Shown: positions 8,209 to 18,287 of the stretch, in pieces
Layout of the letters: each line of letters begins with the position of its first letter
Numbering within the stretch: the first letter of the stretch is position 1
Assembly (NCBI RefSeq): GCF_014655955.1
Contig: NZ_BNBO01000011.1
Coordinates: 111,967-175,966 of the forward strand
Length of the DNA: 64,000 nucleotides
DNA from: Kitasatospora indigofera
GTDB lineage: Bacteria; Actinomycetota; Actinomycetes; Streptomycetales; Streptomycetaceae
Direction: 5' to 3'
Notes under the pieces: generated by a model
The model's input: only the letters and a program-made list of their open reading frames with translations
The model's database searches: none
Told to the model about the DNA's origin: nothing
Position numbers and translations under genes: made by a program

Positions 8209-9105
8209 TCAACCGGCCGGCACCGTGCTCGCCGGCGGGCCCGTCATCGCGGTGGCCGTACGGACCAGGCCGGCCAGGGCGAGGGAACGGCTGTGCGCGG
8301 GCCAGGCGATGTGGGTCACGACGGGAGGCGCGTCGGTCAGCGGGACGGCCGCGTGCTCGGCCCACAGCCAGGAGCGGGCGGAGTCGGGGGCGACCGCCAC
8401 GGTGCGTCCGAGGGCGATCAGCTGGGCCAGCTGCGTCTGGTTGTGGATCTCGGGGCCGGGGCCGGGTGCGTAGACGCCGCGGGTGGGCCAGCGGGCGAGC
8501 GGCAGACCGGGGACGTCCCTGACCTCGGCCAGGGACAAGGTCTCGCGGGCGGCGAGCGGGTGCCCGGCGGGCAGGACGGCGACCTGGCCCTCGGCCGTCA
8601 GTGCCTCGCTGTCGAAGCCGGCGAGGGAGTTCCACGGCGTGTGCATGAGCGCGACGTCGGCGCGTCCGTCGCGCAGCAGCTCCTCCTGCTCGCAGATGCC
8701 GCACGGCAGCACCTCGATCTCGGCACTGTCGGGCTCGGCCGCGTAGGCGTCGAGGAGCCTCCGCAGCAGTTCGTGGGACGCGGCGGCCTTCACCGCCAGG
8801 ACCAGCCGGCCGCGGGGGCCGCCGGGACCGCCGGCGTCCCCGGTGCGCCGGGTGCGGCGAACGGCGGCGGCGGCCGCGTCGAGCGCCGCCCGGCCCTCCT
8901 GCAGCAGCACCTCCCCGGCGCCGGTCAGGCGGACACCGCGGCGGTTGCGCTCCAGCAGACAGACCGCCAGGCGCCGCTCCAGCTGCTGGATGGCCCGCGA
9001 CAGCGGCGGCTGGGCCATGCCGAGACGCTCGGCGGCGCGCCCGAAGTGCAACTCCTCGGCCACGGCCACGAAGTACCTCAACTCGCGGGTCTCCAGGGTG
9101 TCCAC
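8209..9105 (-). CDS. LysR-type transcriptional regulator
   Basis: A 298-residue LysR-type regulator. The N-terminal winged HTH is LRYFVAVAEELHFGRAAERLG, AQPPLSRAIQQLERRL and LLERNRRGVRLTGAG (about residues 8-65). A linker helix and a substrate-binding effector domain follow (about 95-290; LVLAVKAAASHELL, DVALMHTPWNSLAGFDSE, AVLPAGHPLAARE). It is transcribed divergently from the SDR gene across 92 bp that holds a perfect T-N11-A dyad, so it probably controls the SDR gene and itself. The inducer is unknown. Confidence 0.9.
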   Translation of the reverse strand: MDTLETRELRYFVAVAEELHFGRAAERLGMAQPPLSRAIQQLERRLAVCLLERNRRGVRLTGAGEVLLQEGRAALDAAAAAVRRTRRTGDAGGPGGPRGRLVLAVKAAASHELLRRLLDAYAAEPDSAEIEVLPCGICEQEELLRDGRADVALMHTPWNSLAGFDSEALTAEGQVAVLPAGHPLAARETLSLAEVRDVPGLPLARWPTRGVYAPGPGPEIHNQTQLAQLIALGRTVAVAPDSARSWLWAEHAAVPLTDAPPVVTHIAWPAHSRSLALAGLVRTATAMTGPPASTVPAG

Positions 9106-9124
9106 GGCCGCAGCATACGCGGTG

Positions 9125-9139
9125 ATACCCGCCGGGTAT
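9125..9139. promoter_or_regulatory. LysR-box operator (T-N11-A) between divergent genes
   Basis: ATACCC-GCC-GGGTAT at 9125-9139 is a perfect 6-bp dyad with T at 9126 and A at 9138 separated by 11 nt, the LysR-family consensus. It lies 19 bp upstream of the LysR start and 58 bp upstream of the SDR start. Confidence 0.75.
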
Positions 9140-9197
9140 GACAGGGCACCGTATCGGTGTTGGCCGCGCCACTCGCCCGCGGGCCAACATCATCGGC

Positions 9198-9935
9198 ATG
9201 AGCGAAACGAAGATCGCGCTGGTGACCGGCGCGAACAAGGGGATCGGCTACGAGATCGCGGCCGGACTGGGCGGCCTCGGCTACCGGGTCGGCGTGGGAG
9301 CCCGCGACGCGGCCCGACGCGAGAGCGCCGTCGGCAAACTGCGCGCCGCCGGCGTGGACGCGTTCGGGGTGCCGCTGGACGTCACCGACGACCGCAGCGT
9401 CACCGCCGCCGCGGAACTGGTCGAAGGACTGGCCGGGCGCCTGGACGCCCTGGTCAACAACGCCGGCATCCCGGGCGAGATGGGACCGGGATGGCTGCAG
9501 GACCCGACCGTGCTCGACCTGGACGTGGTCCGCACCGTCGTGGACACCAACGTCCTGGGCGTCGTCCGGGTGACCAACGCGATGCTGCCGCTGCTGCGGC
9601 GCTCCGTCTCCCCACGCATCGTCAACGTCTCCAGCAGCGTCGGCTCGCTGACCCGACAGGCGGACCCGGACACCGAGATCGGCCCCGTCATGGCGGCCTA
9701 CGCACCGACGAAGTCCTTCCTCAACGCCCTCACCCTGCAGTACGCCCGCCAGTTCGCCGGGACCGGCATCCTCATCAACGCCGCCTGCCCGGGCCTGGTC
9801 GCGACCGACTTCACCGGCTTCCACGGACCCCGCACCCCCGCCCAGGGCGCGGCCACCCCGATCCGGCTCGCCACCCTCCCCGACGGCGGCCCGACCGGGT
9901 CCTTCTTCGAGGACGACGGCGTCGTCCCCTGGTGA
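9198..9935 (+). CDS. Short-chain dehydrogenase/reductase (carbonyl-reductase-like)
   Basis: A 245-residue classical SDR. The Rossmann motif is TGANKGIGYEIA (TGxxxGxG), followed by DVTDDRSV and NNAGIPGE (NNAG). The catalytic set is Ser in VNVSSSVGSL and an AAYAPTKS segment (YxxxK as YAPTK). The C-terminal PGLVATDFTGFHG and GSFFEDDGVVPW resemble plant/bacterial carbonyl reductases (CBR1-like subfamily). It likely reduces a carbonyl substrate with NADPH. ATG 9198 is preferred because the upstream in-frame ATG at 9138 lies inside the LysR-box operator; the ribosome site is weak at either. It should be controlled by the divergent LysR regulator. Confidence 0.85.
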   Translation: MSETKIALVTGANKGIGYEIAAGLGGLGYRVGVGARDAARRESAVGKLRAAGVDAFGVPLDVTDDRSVTAAAELVEGLAGRLDALVNNAGIPGEMGPGWLQDPTVLDLDVVRTVVDTNVLGVVRVTNAMLPLLRRSVSPRIVNVSSSVGSLTRQADPDTEIGPVMAAYAPTKSFLNALTLQYARQFAGTGILINAACPGLVATDFTGFHGPRTPAQGAATPIRLATLPDGGPTGSFFEDDGVVPW

Positions 9936-10195
9936 TCACCGGCCCGCCGCGGGGCTCCGGGCGGGCGCCGGGAGCCGTGCGGACGGGCCGGCGGACGCGG
10001 GGCCGGAGCACCCGGCGCGTTCCCCGGTCGCGACGGATGACGGGTGGTGCGCCGGTCGAACGTGGCCCAGCCGTGACCGGCGCAACGGCCGCACCTGCTG
10101 ACATCGGCCCTCGTGAACGGCAGAATCGGCCACGGACGCCCTTCGTTACCGTCGGGTAGCCGAAGCCAGGAGCCGCCAGGTCAAGGAGGACCCGC

Positions 10196-11854
<1,659 letters not shown>

Positions 11855-11875
11855 CCGCCGGACCCGTCCGGGCGC

Positions 11876-11923
11876 AACGCCGTCGGGCCGCCCCTCCGTC
11901 CGGAGGGGCGGCCCGACGGCGTT
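11876..11923. terminator. Bidirectional terminator, 23-bp perfect stem
   Basis: The 23-nt arms 11876-11898 and 11901-11923 are perfectly complementary around a 2-nt center. The hairpin lies between the convergent acyl-CoA ligase and PAS-sensor genes, ending 14 bp before the sensor stop. Confidence 0.88.
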
Positions 11924-11937
11924 CGACGGCTACCGGC

Positions 11938-14900
11938 TCAGCGGTCGGCCATCCGCATCACCCCGGCGCCGGCCGCCGCCCCCGGCTCGCCGAGGGAGCC
12001 GATCCGGCCCAGCAGGTCCACGATCCGCGACTGGACGTCCGCGTCGGTCGAGCGCTCGGCCAGGAAGAGCACCGTCTCGCCGGTCCGCAGCCGCGGCAGC
12101 TCGCGCGGGTCGAGGTCCACCGAGGTGTAGACGACCAGCGGGGTGCGGTGCAGCCGGTCGTTGGCGCGCAGCCAGTCCAGCAGGCCGACCCGGCGGCGGC
12201 GGATCTGGAGCAGGTCCATCACCACCAGGTTGGGCTGCACGCTGCTGGCGCGGGCGACGGCGTCGTTCTCGTCCACCGCGTGCTCGACGTGCATGCCACG
12301 CCGTTCCAGGCTGCTGATCATCGCGGCCGCGATGTCCGGGTCGGACTCCACCAGCAGCACCCGGGGCGCGTGGTTCTCCCCGTCGCGCGGGGCCAGGGCG
12401 CGCAGCAGCACCGCCGGGTCGGCGCCGTAGGCGGCCTCCCGGGTGGACTGCCCGAGCCCGGCCGTGACCAGCACCGGCACCCGGCTGTTCAGCGCCGCCG
12501 TCCGCAGCGACTGCAGGGCCGTGCGGGTGATCGGGCCGGTCAGCGGGTCGACGAAGAGCGCCGCGGGGAAGCCGGCGACCTGCGCGTCCACCTCCTCGCG
12601 GGAGCGGACGATGACCGGGTGGTAGCCGCGGTCCTGCAAGGCCTGCTTGGTGGACGGGTCGGGCTCCGGCCAGACCAGCAGCCGGCGCGGGTCCCCGGCG
12701 GCGGCCGGGTTGGCGGGCGCGGACGGGTCGGCGGCCAGGGCCGGGGCGGGCTCGCCGTGCGCGGCGGGCGCCAGCTCGGCCATCGGGCGCGGGGGAGTGC
12801 GGGCCTCCATCGGAGCCCCGCCGTCCGCCTGGCCGCCCGGCTGGGACACCGCCACGGCGGTGCCCGGGGCGGCCGGGAAGGAGCCGGGGAACCCGCCGCC
12901 GGCGCCCATCGGACGCGGCGGGGCCAGCTCGCCCAGCCCGCTGCCGACCGGCTGCGGCGGACGCGGTTCGCCCGCCTCGGCGGTGCCGGGCTGACCGGGC
13001 TGGCCGGTCATGGGCTGGGTGGTCGCGGGCAGGTTGTCGCCCGCCGGTCTGGCGATCTCCAGGGCCCCGGAGGCCGCGGGGGCCGTCTCGGGCACGGCGG
13101 GGAGGGGGCCGGGCTCCTCGCCCTGCTCCTCGGGCCTGGCCTCGGCCTCGCCGCCCGGCGGCACGGCGAGGCGCCGGCGCCGGCCGGTGGGCGGCACCGT
13201 GCCCGGCTCGGGCGCGGCCGGCGCCGGGCCGGCCGGCAGGGCGTGTTCCAGGCCGGGGTAGAGCGGGGTGCCGGGGTCGGGGACGCCGGGCAGCGAGAAA
13301 CCGGGCTGGGCCTCCTCGCCGGCGGCGGGCAGCGCCCGGCGGCGCCGCGAGGCGCCCTGCCCCTGGGCCTGCCCCTGGTTCTGGGCCTGGCTCTGGTTCT
13401 GCCCCTGGCTCTGGGCCTGCGCCGGGTCGGCGGCGGGCTCGGGGGCCGGCCCGAGCGCGATCGGCCCGCGCTCCGGAGCCTGCGGCTCCGCCGGGCGCTC
13501 CGGCGCGGCGGGTGCCGCGGACGGGCCGGGCCCGAGCGCGATCGGCCCGCCGGAGGGCTTCGGGGCGCTCTGCCCGGCCGCCGCGGAGTCCCGGCCGCCG
13601 GCCGTCCGGTCGCCTTCGCCGGCCGGGACGGCATAGGCCGTCCCGCCGTCGTCGCCACCGCGCCACGGGTCGTGCTCGGGCTGCTCGGCGGCCCCGGCGG
13701 CCCTGCCGTAGCCGGGCTCGCCGCCGTTCCACTGCTCGGGGACGGACCGGCCCAGGCTGACGCCCGTCCCGGTGCCGCTGCCCTGACCGGTGCGCGCGGC
13801 GGGCGCCTCCTGCCAGTGCTCGGGCTCGGCGGTCCGGGCGGCCCGGCGGCCGCGGCCGGTCCGGCCCTCCTCCTCGGGCGCCGCGGGCAGCTGCTCCGCC
13901 GTGCGCCCGGCCGGCTCCTCGCCGGCCTCCGCACCACCGTCCTTCGCGGCGCCGCCCTCCGGACCGGCGGCCTCCGCCTGCTCGCCCGAGGGCAGCTGCG
14001 GGATCCCCGGGAGGTCGGGCAGCACCGCGGTGTCCGACTCCTTCGGGGTGTCCCGGCGTCCGCCGGCCGCCGCGCGCTCGGCGGCGGCCTTCGCCGCGGC
14101 CGGGTCCAGCGGCAGCTCCACCACGTACGTGGTGCCGGCCCGGTTCGGCAGCTCGTGGGACTGCAGCACGCCGCCGTGCCGCTCGACCACGCTGCGCGCT
14201 ATCGGCAGGTGGACGGGGCTGGGGCCGAGGCCCGGACCACGGATCTCGACCCGGGCGACCTCGCCGCGCTGGGCGGCCGCCAGCACCACCATGGGCGCGT
14301 CCCCGCCGGACGGCGGCAGTTCGAGCGGGCCGGCGGGGGCCGGCGCGGGAACGCCGTCGACCACCGGCACGGCGTCCAGCGACAGCGCCACGCCGCTCAC
14401 GTCCGCGACCAGGTGGGCCAGCGCCTGCGCCAGCCGGTCCTCGTCCGCGATCACCTCGACGGCGGCGGCGTGCACCGAGAAGCGCACCCGCCCGGCGCCG
14501 ACCAGCTCGCCGGCGTGCTCCACGGCCCGCCGGACCACCTTGTCCAGGCCGACCGGCTCGCGCTCCGGGGCGCTCTGCCCGCTCTCGGCGCCGGCCTCGT
14601 AGCGCTGGTACGACAGCACGCCGTCGATCAGCTTGCCGAACCGCCGGCACTCGTCGGCGAGCCGCCGCAGGGTCCAGTTCGCCTCCGGCCACAGCTGGCC
14701 GGCCGGGTCGCCGGCGAGCGCGTCGATCCGCCGGTGAAGGGCCGTCAGCGCGCCGCCGAGCTCGCTCTCCAGCACGGCGGTCAGGTGCTCGTTGCGGGCG
14801 ACCAGCGCCAGCTCGCGGCTGCGGTCGGTGAAGGTCATCACCGCACCGACCAGCTGGTCGCCGTCCCGGACGGGGGCGGTGGTCAGGTCGACGGTGACCG

Positions 14901-15657
14901 GCCGGCCGTCCTTGCGCCACAGCACGGCGCCGCGGACCCGGTGCTTGCGGCCGGAGGTGAGGGTGTCCAGGAGGGCGGACTCCTCCAGCGTCAGCGGGGT
15001 GCCGTCCGCCTTGGAGTGCTGGATCAGCGGGTGCAGCTCGCGCCCGCCCAGCTCGCTCGCCCGGTACTCCAGGATGTGCGCGGCGGCCGGGTTGACCAGC
15101 ACGCAGCGGCCCTCCAGGTCGACGCCCAGCACGCCCTCGGCGGCGGCCCGCAGGATCATCTCGGTCTGCTTGTGCTGGCGCCGCAGCTCCGCCTCCACGC
15201 CGAGCCGGCTGGAGAGGTCGCGCACCAGCAGCAGCAGCAGGTCGCTGCCGGAGGACTGCCGCGGGGTGTCCCGGTACGGGTCGTACGGCACCAGCGGCGA
15301 GAGCGCGTACCCGCGGCCCTCGCTCGCACCGTCGTCCGCGAAGTCGTTGCCGGACACCTCCACGGGGAAGGCGGTGCCGTCCGTGCGCCGCGCGGTCATC
15401 CGCACGGGCCGGTCGAGCGCGTCGTCCTCGCGCGGGGCGGGCCGCATCGAGCCCGGGATCCGACTGGGGTCGAACTCGGGCAGCAGATCGAGCACGCCCA
15501 TCCCGACCAGTGAGGTCCCGGGCGCCTGCAGGCTCTGCACGGCGGCGTTGTTGGCATCGACGACGGTGCCGTTGCTGTTCACCAGCAGCAGCGCGTCGGG
15601 CAGGGCGTCGAGTATGGCGGCGAGGCGAGCAGCGCCTCGGATCGGCCTGCTGCTCAC
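11938..15657 (-). CDS. PAS-domain sensor with degenerate histidine-kinase core and two receiver-like domains
   Basis: A 1239-residue cytoplasmic sensor. In order: PAS-1 (about 10-120), a second PAS (about 165-290, ILRAAAEGVLGVDLEGRC), a DHp-like helix pair, a GHKL-ATPase-like domain (about 380-530), an Ala/Pro/Gly/Glu-rich linker of about 400 residues, then two receiver-like domains at the C-terminus (LLVWPEPDPS and VLLVESDPDIAAAM). The kinase core looks dead: where SHELRTPL is expected the sequence reads ESELGGAL, so the phosphoacceptor His is Ser, and the N-box Asn and G1 Asp are missing. The last receiver keeps acidic residues and VVMD but has Ala where the conserved Lys is expected. GTG 15657 is favoured by an upstream GAGGAG. 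It may be a scaffold or light/redox/ligand sensor rather than a kinase. Confidence 0.8.
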   Translation of the reverse strand: MSSRPIRGAARLAAILDALPDALLLVNSNGTVVDANNAAVQSLQAPGTSLVGMGVLDLLPEFDPSRIPGSMRPAPREDDALDRPVRMTARRTDGTAFPVEVSGNDFADDGASEGRGYALSPLVPYDPYRDTPRQSSGSDLLLLLVRDLSSRLGVEAELRRQHKQTEMILRAAAEGVLGVDLEGRCVLVNPAAAHILEYRASELGGRELHPLIQHSKADGTPLTLEESALLDTLTSGRKHRVRGAVLWRKDGRPVTVDLTTAPVRDGDQLVGAVMTFTDRSRELALVARNEHLTAVLESELGGALTALHRRIDALAGDPAGQLWPEANWTLRRLADECRRFGKLIDGVLSYQRYEAGAESGQSAPEREPVGLDKVVRRAVEHAGELVGAGRVRFSVHAAAVEVIADEDRLAQALAHLVADVSGVALSLDAVPVVDGVPAPAPAGPLELPPSGGDAPMVVLAAAQRGEVARVEIRGPGLGPSPVHLPIARSVVERHGGVLQSHELPNRAGTTYVVELPLDPAAAKAAAERAAAGGRRDTPKESDTAVLPDLPGIPQLPSGEQAEAAGPEGGAAKDGGAEAGEEPAGRTAEQLPAAPEEEGRTGRGRRAARTAEPEHWQEAPAARTGQGSGTGTGVSLGRSVPEQWNGGEPGYGRAAGAAEQPEHDPWRGGDDGGTAYAVPAGEGDRTAGGRDSAAAGQSAPKPSGGPIALGPGPSAAPAAPERPAEPQAPERGPIALGPAPEPAADPAQAQSQGQNQSQAQNQGQAQGQGASRRRRALPAAGEEAQPGFSLPGVPDPGTPLYPGLEHALPAGPAPAAPEPGTVPPTGRRRRLAVPPGGEAEARPEEQGEEPGPLPAVPETAPAASGALEIARPAGDNLPATTQPMTGQPGQPGTAEAGEPRPPQPVGSGLGELAPPRPMGAGGGFPGSFPAAPGTAVAVSQPGGQADGGAPMEARTPPRPMAELAPAAHGEPAPALAADPSAPANPAAAGDPRRLLVWPEPDPSTKQALQDRGYHPVIVRSREEVDAQVAGFPAALFVDPLTGPITRTALQSLRTAALNSRVPVLVTAGLGQSTREAAYGADPAVLLRALAPRDGENHAPRVLLVESDPDIAAAMISSLERRGMHVEHAVDENDAVARASSVQPNLVVMDLLQIRRRRVGLLDWLRANDRLHRTPLVVYTSVDLDPRELPRLRTGETVLFLAERSTDADVQSRIVDLLGRIGSLGEPGAAAGAGVMRMADR

Positions 15658-15834
15658 GTCGACAGGTCTCCTCGGCTCAGGGCAGCTCCTCCGGAGACTG
15701 GAGTATCTCATTGTTCTTTGCGGTGGGGACGACCCGCCTAGTAACGTAAGCGGTGGTTGGTGCCGGGCCGGTAGGCTGTGGCATCATCACAGGCACACGG
15801 AACGGATCCGCCATGCGGGGACGGTCCTTGTGGA

Positions 15835-15925
15835 GGAGGCTTCGCCTAGTCCGGTCTATGGCGCCGCACTGCTAATGCGGTTTGGGTTTTAAAGCCCATC
15901 GAGGGTTCAAATCCCTCAGCCTCCG
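15835..15925 (+). tRNA. tRNA-Ser (anticodon GCT)
   Basis: A 91-nt class II tRNA. The acceptor stem GGAGGCT pairs with AGCCTCC (15918-15924), discriminator G. The anticodon loop is CTGCTAA with GCT at 15871-15873, and a long variable arm precedes the T-arm GAGGG-TTCAAAT-CCCTC. CCA is not encoded. A TAGGCT at 15772-15777 is a possible -10 element, and the same hexamer precedes the second tRNA-Arg. Confidence 0.97.
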
Positions 15926-15931
15926 CCTCCG

Positions 15932-15965
15932 GAAGCCCCGTCGGCCCTCAGGCCGGCGGGGCTTC
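15932..15965 (+). terminator. Terminator after tRNA-Ser
   Basis: Arms 15932-15946 and 15951-15965 form a 15-bp stem with one T-G wobble and a CTCA loop, 6 nt after the tRNA. Confidence 0.75.
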
Positions 15966-16127
15966 TGCGTGCCCGGGGCCGGCCGCCCTGCCGGCGGTCT
16001 GCCGACGTCCCGCCCCACCCCGTGGCCGAAGCCTGCCCGCCCGGCCGGCTGGCCGCCCCGCAGGCCGCGGGCCGCGGGCCCGTCCGGTGCTCTCCGGCCG
16101 GGCCGCCGGGCGCCCGGATCAAACGAT

Positions 16128-16156
16128 TTCGCCCCACGTCGCAGGTCATGTAATGT
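16128..16156 (+). promoter_or_regulatory. Possible promoter of the first tRNA-Arg
   Basis: TTCGCC (16128-16133), 17 bp, then TAATGT (16151-16156). The predicted start is about 33 nt before the tRNA. The -35 element is weak. Confidence 0.35.
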
Positions 16157-16195
16157 TGTTCCCGCACCGCCCCGGCGGCAACAACGCCAGGGCGA

Positions 16196-16268
16196 GCGCT
16201 CATAGCTCAACGGATAGAGCACTTGACTACGGATCAAGAGGTTGCAGGTTCGAATCCTGCTGAGCGCA
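16196..16268 (+). tRNA. tRNA-Arg (anticodon ACG), copy 1
   Basis: A 73-nt cloverleaf. The acceptor GCGCTCA pairs with TGAGCGC (16261-16267), discriminator A. The anticodon stem is CTTGA/TCAAG with ACG at 16229-16231, so wobble A34 is the expected substrate of the TadA deaminase encoded at 41494-42084. CCA is not encoded. Identical to copy 2. Confidence 0.97.
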
Positions 16269-16276
16269 CTGCAATC

Positions 16277-16308
16277 GCGAGGCCCCAGGCTCCGGCCCGG
16301 GGCCTCGC
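16277..16308 (+). terminator. Terminator between the two tRNA-Arg genes
   Basis: GCGAGGCCCC (16277-16286) pairs with GGGGCCTCGC (16299-16308), 12-nt loop. It suggests that the two tRNA copies are transcribed separately. Confidence 0.7.
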
Positions 16309-16402
16309 CGCTTGCCGCACGCGCCGCGCCGGGTGTGCGGGGAGGGCCCCTGGATCAGGTAGGCTTTCCCGAGTACCACAGGGTGCCGCAAGGTCCCCGA
16401 GG

Positions 16403-16478
16403 GCGCTCATAGCTCAACGGATAGAGCACTTGACTACGGATCAAGAGGTTGCAGGTTCGAATCCTGCTGAGCGCACCA
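16403..16478 (+). tRNA. tRNA-Arg (anticodon ACG), copy 2
   Basis: The 73-nt body (16403-16475) is identical to copy 1, 207 bp upstream. Anticodon ACG is at 16436-16438. Here the genome also encodes a 3' CCA (16476-16478). A -10-like TAGGCT sits at 16360-16365. Confidence 0.97.
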
Positions 16479-16486
16479 GCTGAAAC

Positions 16487-16522
16487 GGAAGCCCCGCCGA
16501 CCACCAGGTCGGCGGGGCTTCC
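16487..16522. terminator. Bidirectional terminator, 16-bp perfect stem
   Basis: Arms 16487-16502 and 16507-16522 with an ACCA loop, between tRNA-Arg copy 2 and the convergent flavohemoglobin gene. Confidence 0.85.
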
Positions 16523-16545
16523 GTCGTTCGCGGGGCCGCCGCCCG

Positions 16546-17775
16546 CTACTCCTCCGGGGCGGGTGGCTCGGTGCGGCCGAGCTCGGTGCGGTTGATCCAG
16601 GCCACGTCCCGGCGGTCGAGGAACCAGTCGGAGGAGGTCAGCGGGCGGGTCCGGTTGAGCGTCTCGGGCACCGGGTCGTGCCGGATCCGCTCCGGCTCGG
16701 CGCCGAGGCCCAGCAGCAGTTCGGTGATCTCGGGGGCCAGGCCGGGCGGGCCGCTGAGGTGGACGTCCCACCCCTCCCAGTCGCCGTGGGCCCGCAGGCC
16801 GTCGGTGAGGAGCCCGTTCGCCGAGGTGCGGTCCGCGCCGTCGGCGGGGGCGGCCAGCAGGACGTCCAGGCGGCTGTAGCGGTCGACCAGCTGCTCGACG
16901 GCGGCCAGGTCGTACTGGTCGGCGTCGCTCCGGGCGGCCAGGTAGACCATCACCCGGCGGGGGTCGGGGGCGGCCAGCAGGTCCTCCAGCAGGGCCTTGA
17001 TCTGGCCCCAGCCGGTGCCGCCGGCCACCGCGAGCAGCGGCCGCCGGGAGCCGGGCACCAGGCAGGCGTCGCCGATGGCGGGGCCGAGCCGCAGCCGGTC
17101 GCCGGGCATCACGTCCTCGACCAGGGCGGTGCTCAGCAGCCCGCCGCGGACCCGGCGGACGTGGACGTCCAGGCTGCCGTCCGGGCGGGGGGCGTTGGCG
17201 ATCGAGTACGGGCGCCAGACCCGGGGCACCCGCGGGCTGCACAGGCTGAGGTACTGGCCGGCGGTGAACGGGTACGGGCGGTCCGGCGCGAGGGTGAGCA
17301 CCACGACGTCGGGGGCGCCCCGGCGGCGGTTGGTCACCTCGGCCTCCCACCAGGCGGGGGACTCGGGCTCGTCCTCCGCGGCGGCCTCGGTCATCACCTG
17401 GGCGATCACGGTGAACGCCTCGGTCCAGGCCTTCTCGATCTCCAGGGTCCAGCTGTGGCCGGAGAAGTGCCGCAGTGCGGCGATCAGGCTGGCCCCGACG
17501 GCCGGATAGTGCTCGGGCGCGGCCTGGAACTTGCGGTGGTCGCGCCCGAGCGCGCGCAGGTAGCCGGTGAGCTGTCCGGGGTTCTCCAGCCGCAGGACGA
17601 GCTGGGTGAGCGCGGCGAACAGCCGGTCGCGTTGCTCGGCCATCTGCTCGGGGAAGAAATCGCGGACGCCGGGGTGGTGCGCGAACAGGTGGGCGTAGAA
17701 GTACTTGGCCATGTGGTCGGCGCGGCGCTCGACGACGGCGAAGCTGGCGCGGATGACCGCGGGGTCGAAGGGCAC
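16546..17775 (-). CDS. Flavohemoglobin-like protein (globin plus FAD/NAD(P) reductase)
   Basis: A 409-residue fusion, the Hmp layout that converts NO to nitrate with O2 and NAD(P)H. The globin domain (about 1-135) has KYFYAHLF (B10 Tyr region) and RDHRKFQ with the probable proximal heme His, then PEHYPAVGASLIAAL. The reductase domain has the FAD motif RPYSIANAP (about 190) and the nucleotide motif VAGGTGWGQIKALLED (about 255), ending in SGPPGLAPEI. The last 45 residues are a non-globin tail without known motifs. It begins 10 bp after the single-domain globin gene on the same strand, so the two are probably co-transcribed. Confidence 0.88.
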   Translation of the reverse strand: MPFDPAVIRASFAVVERRADHMAKYFYAHLFAHHPGVRDFFPEQMAEQRDRLFAALTQLVLRLENPGQLTGYLRALGRDHRKFQAAPEHYPAVGASLIAALRHFSGHSWTLEIEKAWTEAFTVIAQVMTEAAAEDEPESPAWWEAEVTNRRRGAPDVVVLTLAPDRPYPFTAGQYLSLCSPRVPRVWRPYSIANAPRPDGSLDVHVRRVRGGLLSTALVEDVMPGDRLRLGPAIGDACLVPGSRRPLLAVAGGTGWGQIKALLEDLLAAPDPRRVMVYLAARSDADQYDLAAVEQLVDRYSRLDVLLAAPADGADRTSANGLLTDGLRAHGDWEGWDVHLSGPPGLAPEITELLLGLGAEPERIRHDPVPETLNRTRPLTSSDWFLDRRDVAWINRTELGRTEPPAPEE

Positions 17776-17785
17776 CGCGGCGGCC

Positions 17786-18208
17786 TCAGGAGTGGGACTG
17801 CGCGGCGGTGAGTGCCTCGGTCATGGTGCCGGCGATCACGCCGTAGACGGCGGTCCAGGAGGCCTCCACCTCGGCCGTCCAGGCCTCCTCGCCCGCGAAG
17901 TGCCGCAGGGTGGCCAGCAGGCTGGCCCCGACGGCGGGGAAGTGCTCGGGCAGGGCCCCGTAGCGGGCGTGCCGGGCGCCCAGGTCACGCAGGATGCCGA
18001 CCAGGGTCTCGGTGTCCTCCAGGTGCGTGACCAGTGCGCCCAGCGCGCCCCAGAGACGGTCCTGCTGGGCGTCGAGATGTTCGGCGAAGAGCGGGCGGAC
18101 GCCGGGGTTGTGCTCGAACAGGTGCTGGTAGAAGTGCGCGGTGACGTCCGTGCCATGAGGTTCGACGACCGCGAAACTGCTCTTGATGAGAACGGGATTG
18201 ATGGTCAC
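17786..18208 (-). CDS. Single-domain globin
   Basis: A 140-residue globin without a reductase domain, similar to the N-terminal half of the neighbouring flavohemoglobin (KSSFAVVEPH, HFYQHLFEHNPGVRPLF, PEHFPAVGASLLATLRHF). The probable proximal heme His is in LGARHARYG. It likely binds O2 or NO and may be served by the flavoprotein next door. GTG 18208 (VTINPVLIKSSF) gives the normal globin N-terminus; a longer in-frame start at 18346 would add 46 non-globin residues and run through the promoter region. Confidence 0.85.
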   Translation of the reverse strand: MTINPVLIKSSFAVVEPHGTDVTAHFYQHLFEHNPGVRPLFAEHLDAQQDRLWGALGALVTHLEDTETLVGILRDLGARHARYGALPEHFPAVGASLLATLRHFAGEEAWTAEVEASWTAVYGVIAGTMTEALTAAQSHS

Positions 18209-18251
18209 GGGCGCCGACTCTACTGAGCCTTTCGGCAATTCGAACAGGGAT

Positions 18252-18287
18252 GACCGATGAATGGTCAAATACTGGTCAGTAACGGTC
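18252..18287. promoter_or_regulatory. Helically phased TGGTC repeats upstream of the globin pair
   Basis: TGGTC at 18262, TGGTC at 18273 and CGGTC at 18283 are spaced 11 and 10 bp, and GACC at 18252-18255 makes an inverted pair with GGTC at 18263-18266. On the minus strand TTGACC (18263-18268) looks like a -35 element for the globin gene, so a repressor bound here would block it. Confidence 0.5.

Noticed and set aside
15835..16478. Integrated element at the tRNA genes
   Set aside because: No integrase gene, no repeated tRNA 3' fragment and only ordinary flanking genes; the two tRNA-Arg copies are a plain duplication.
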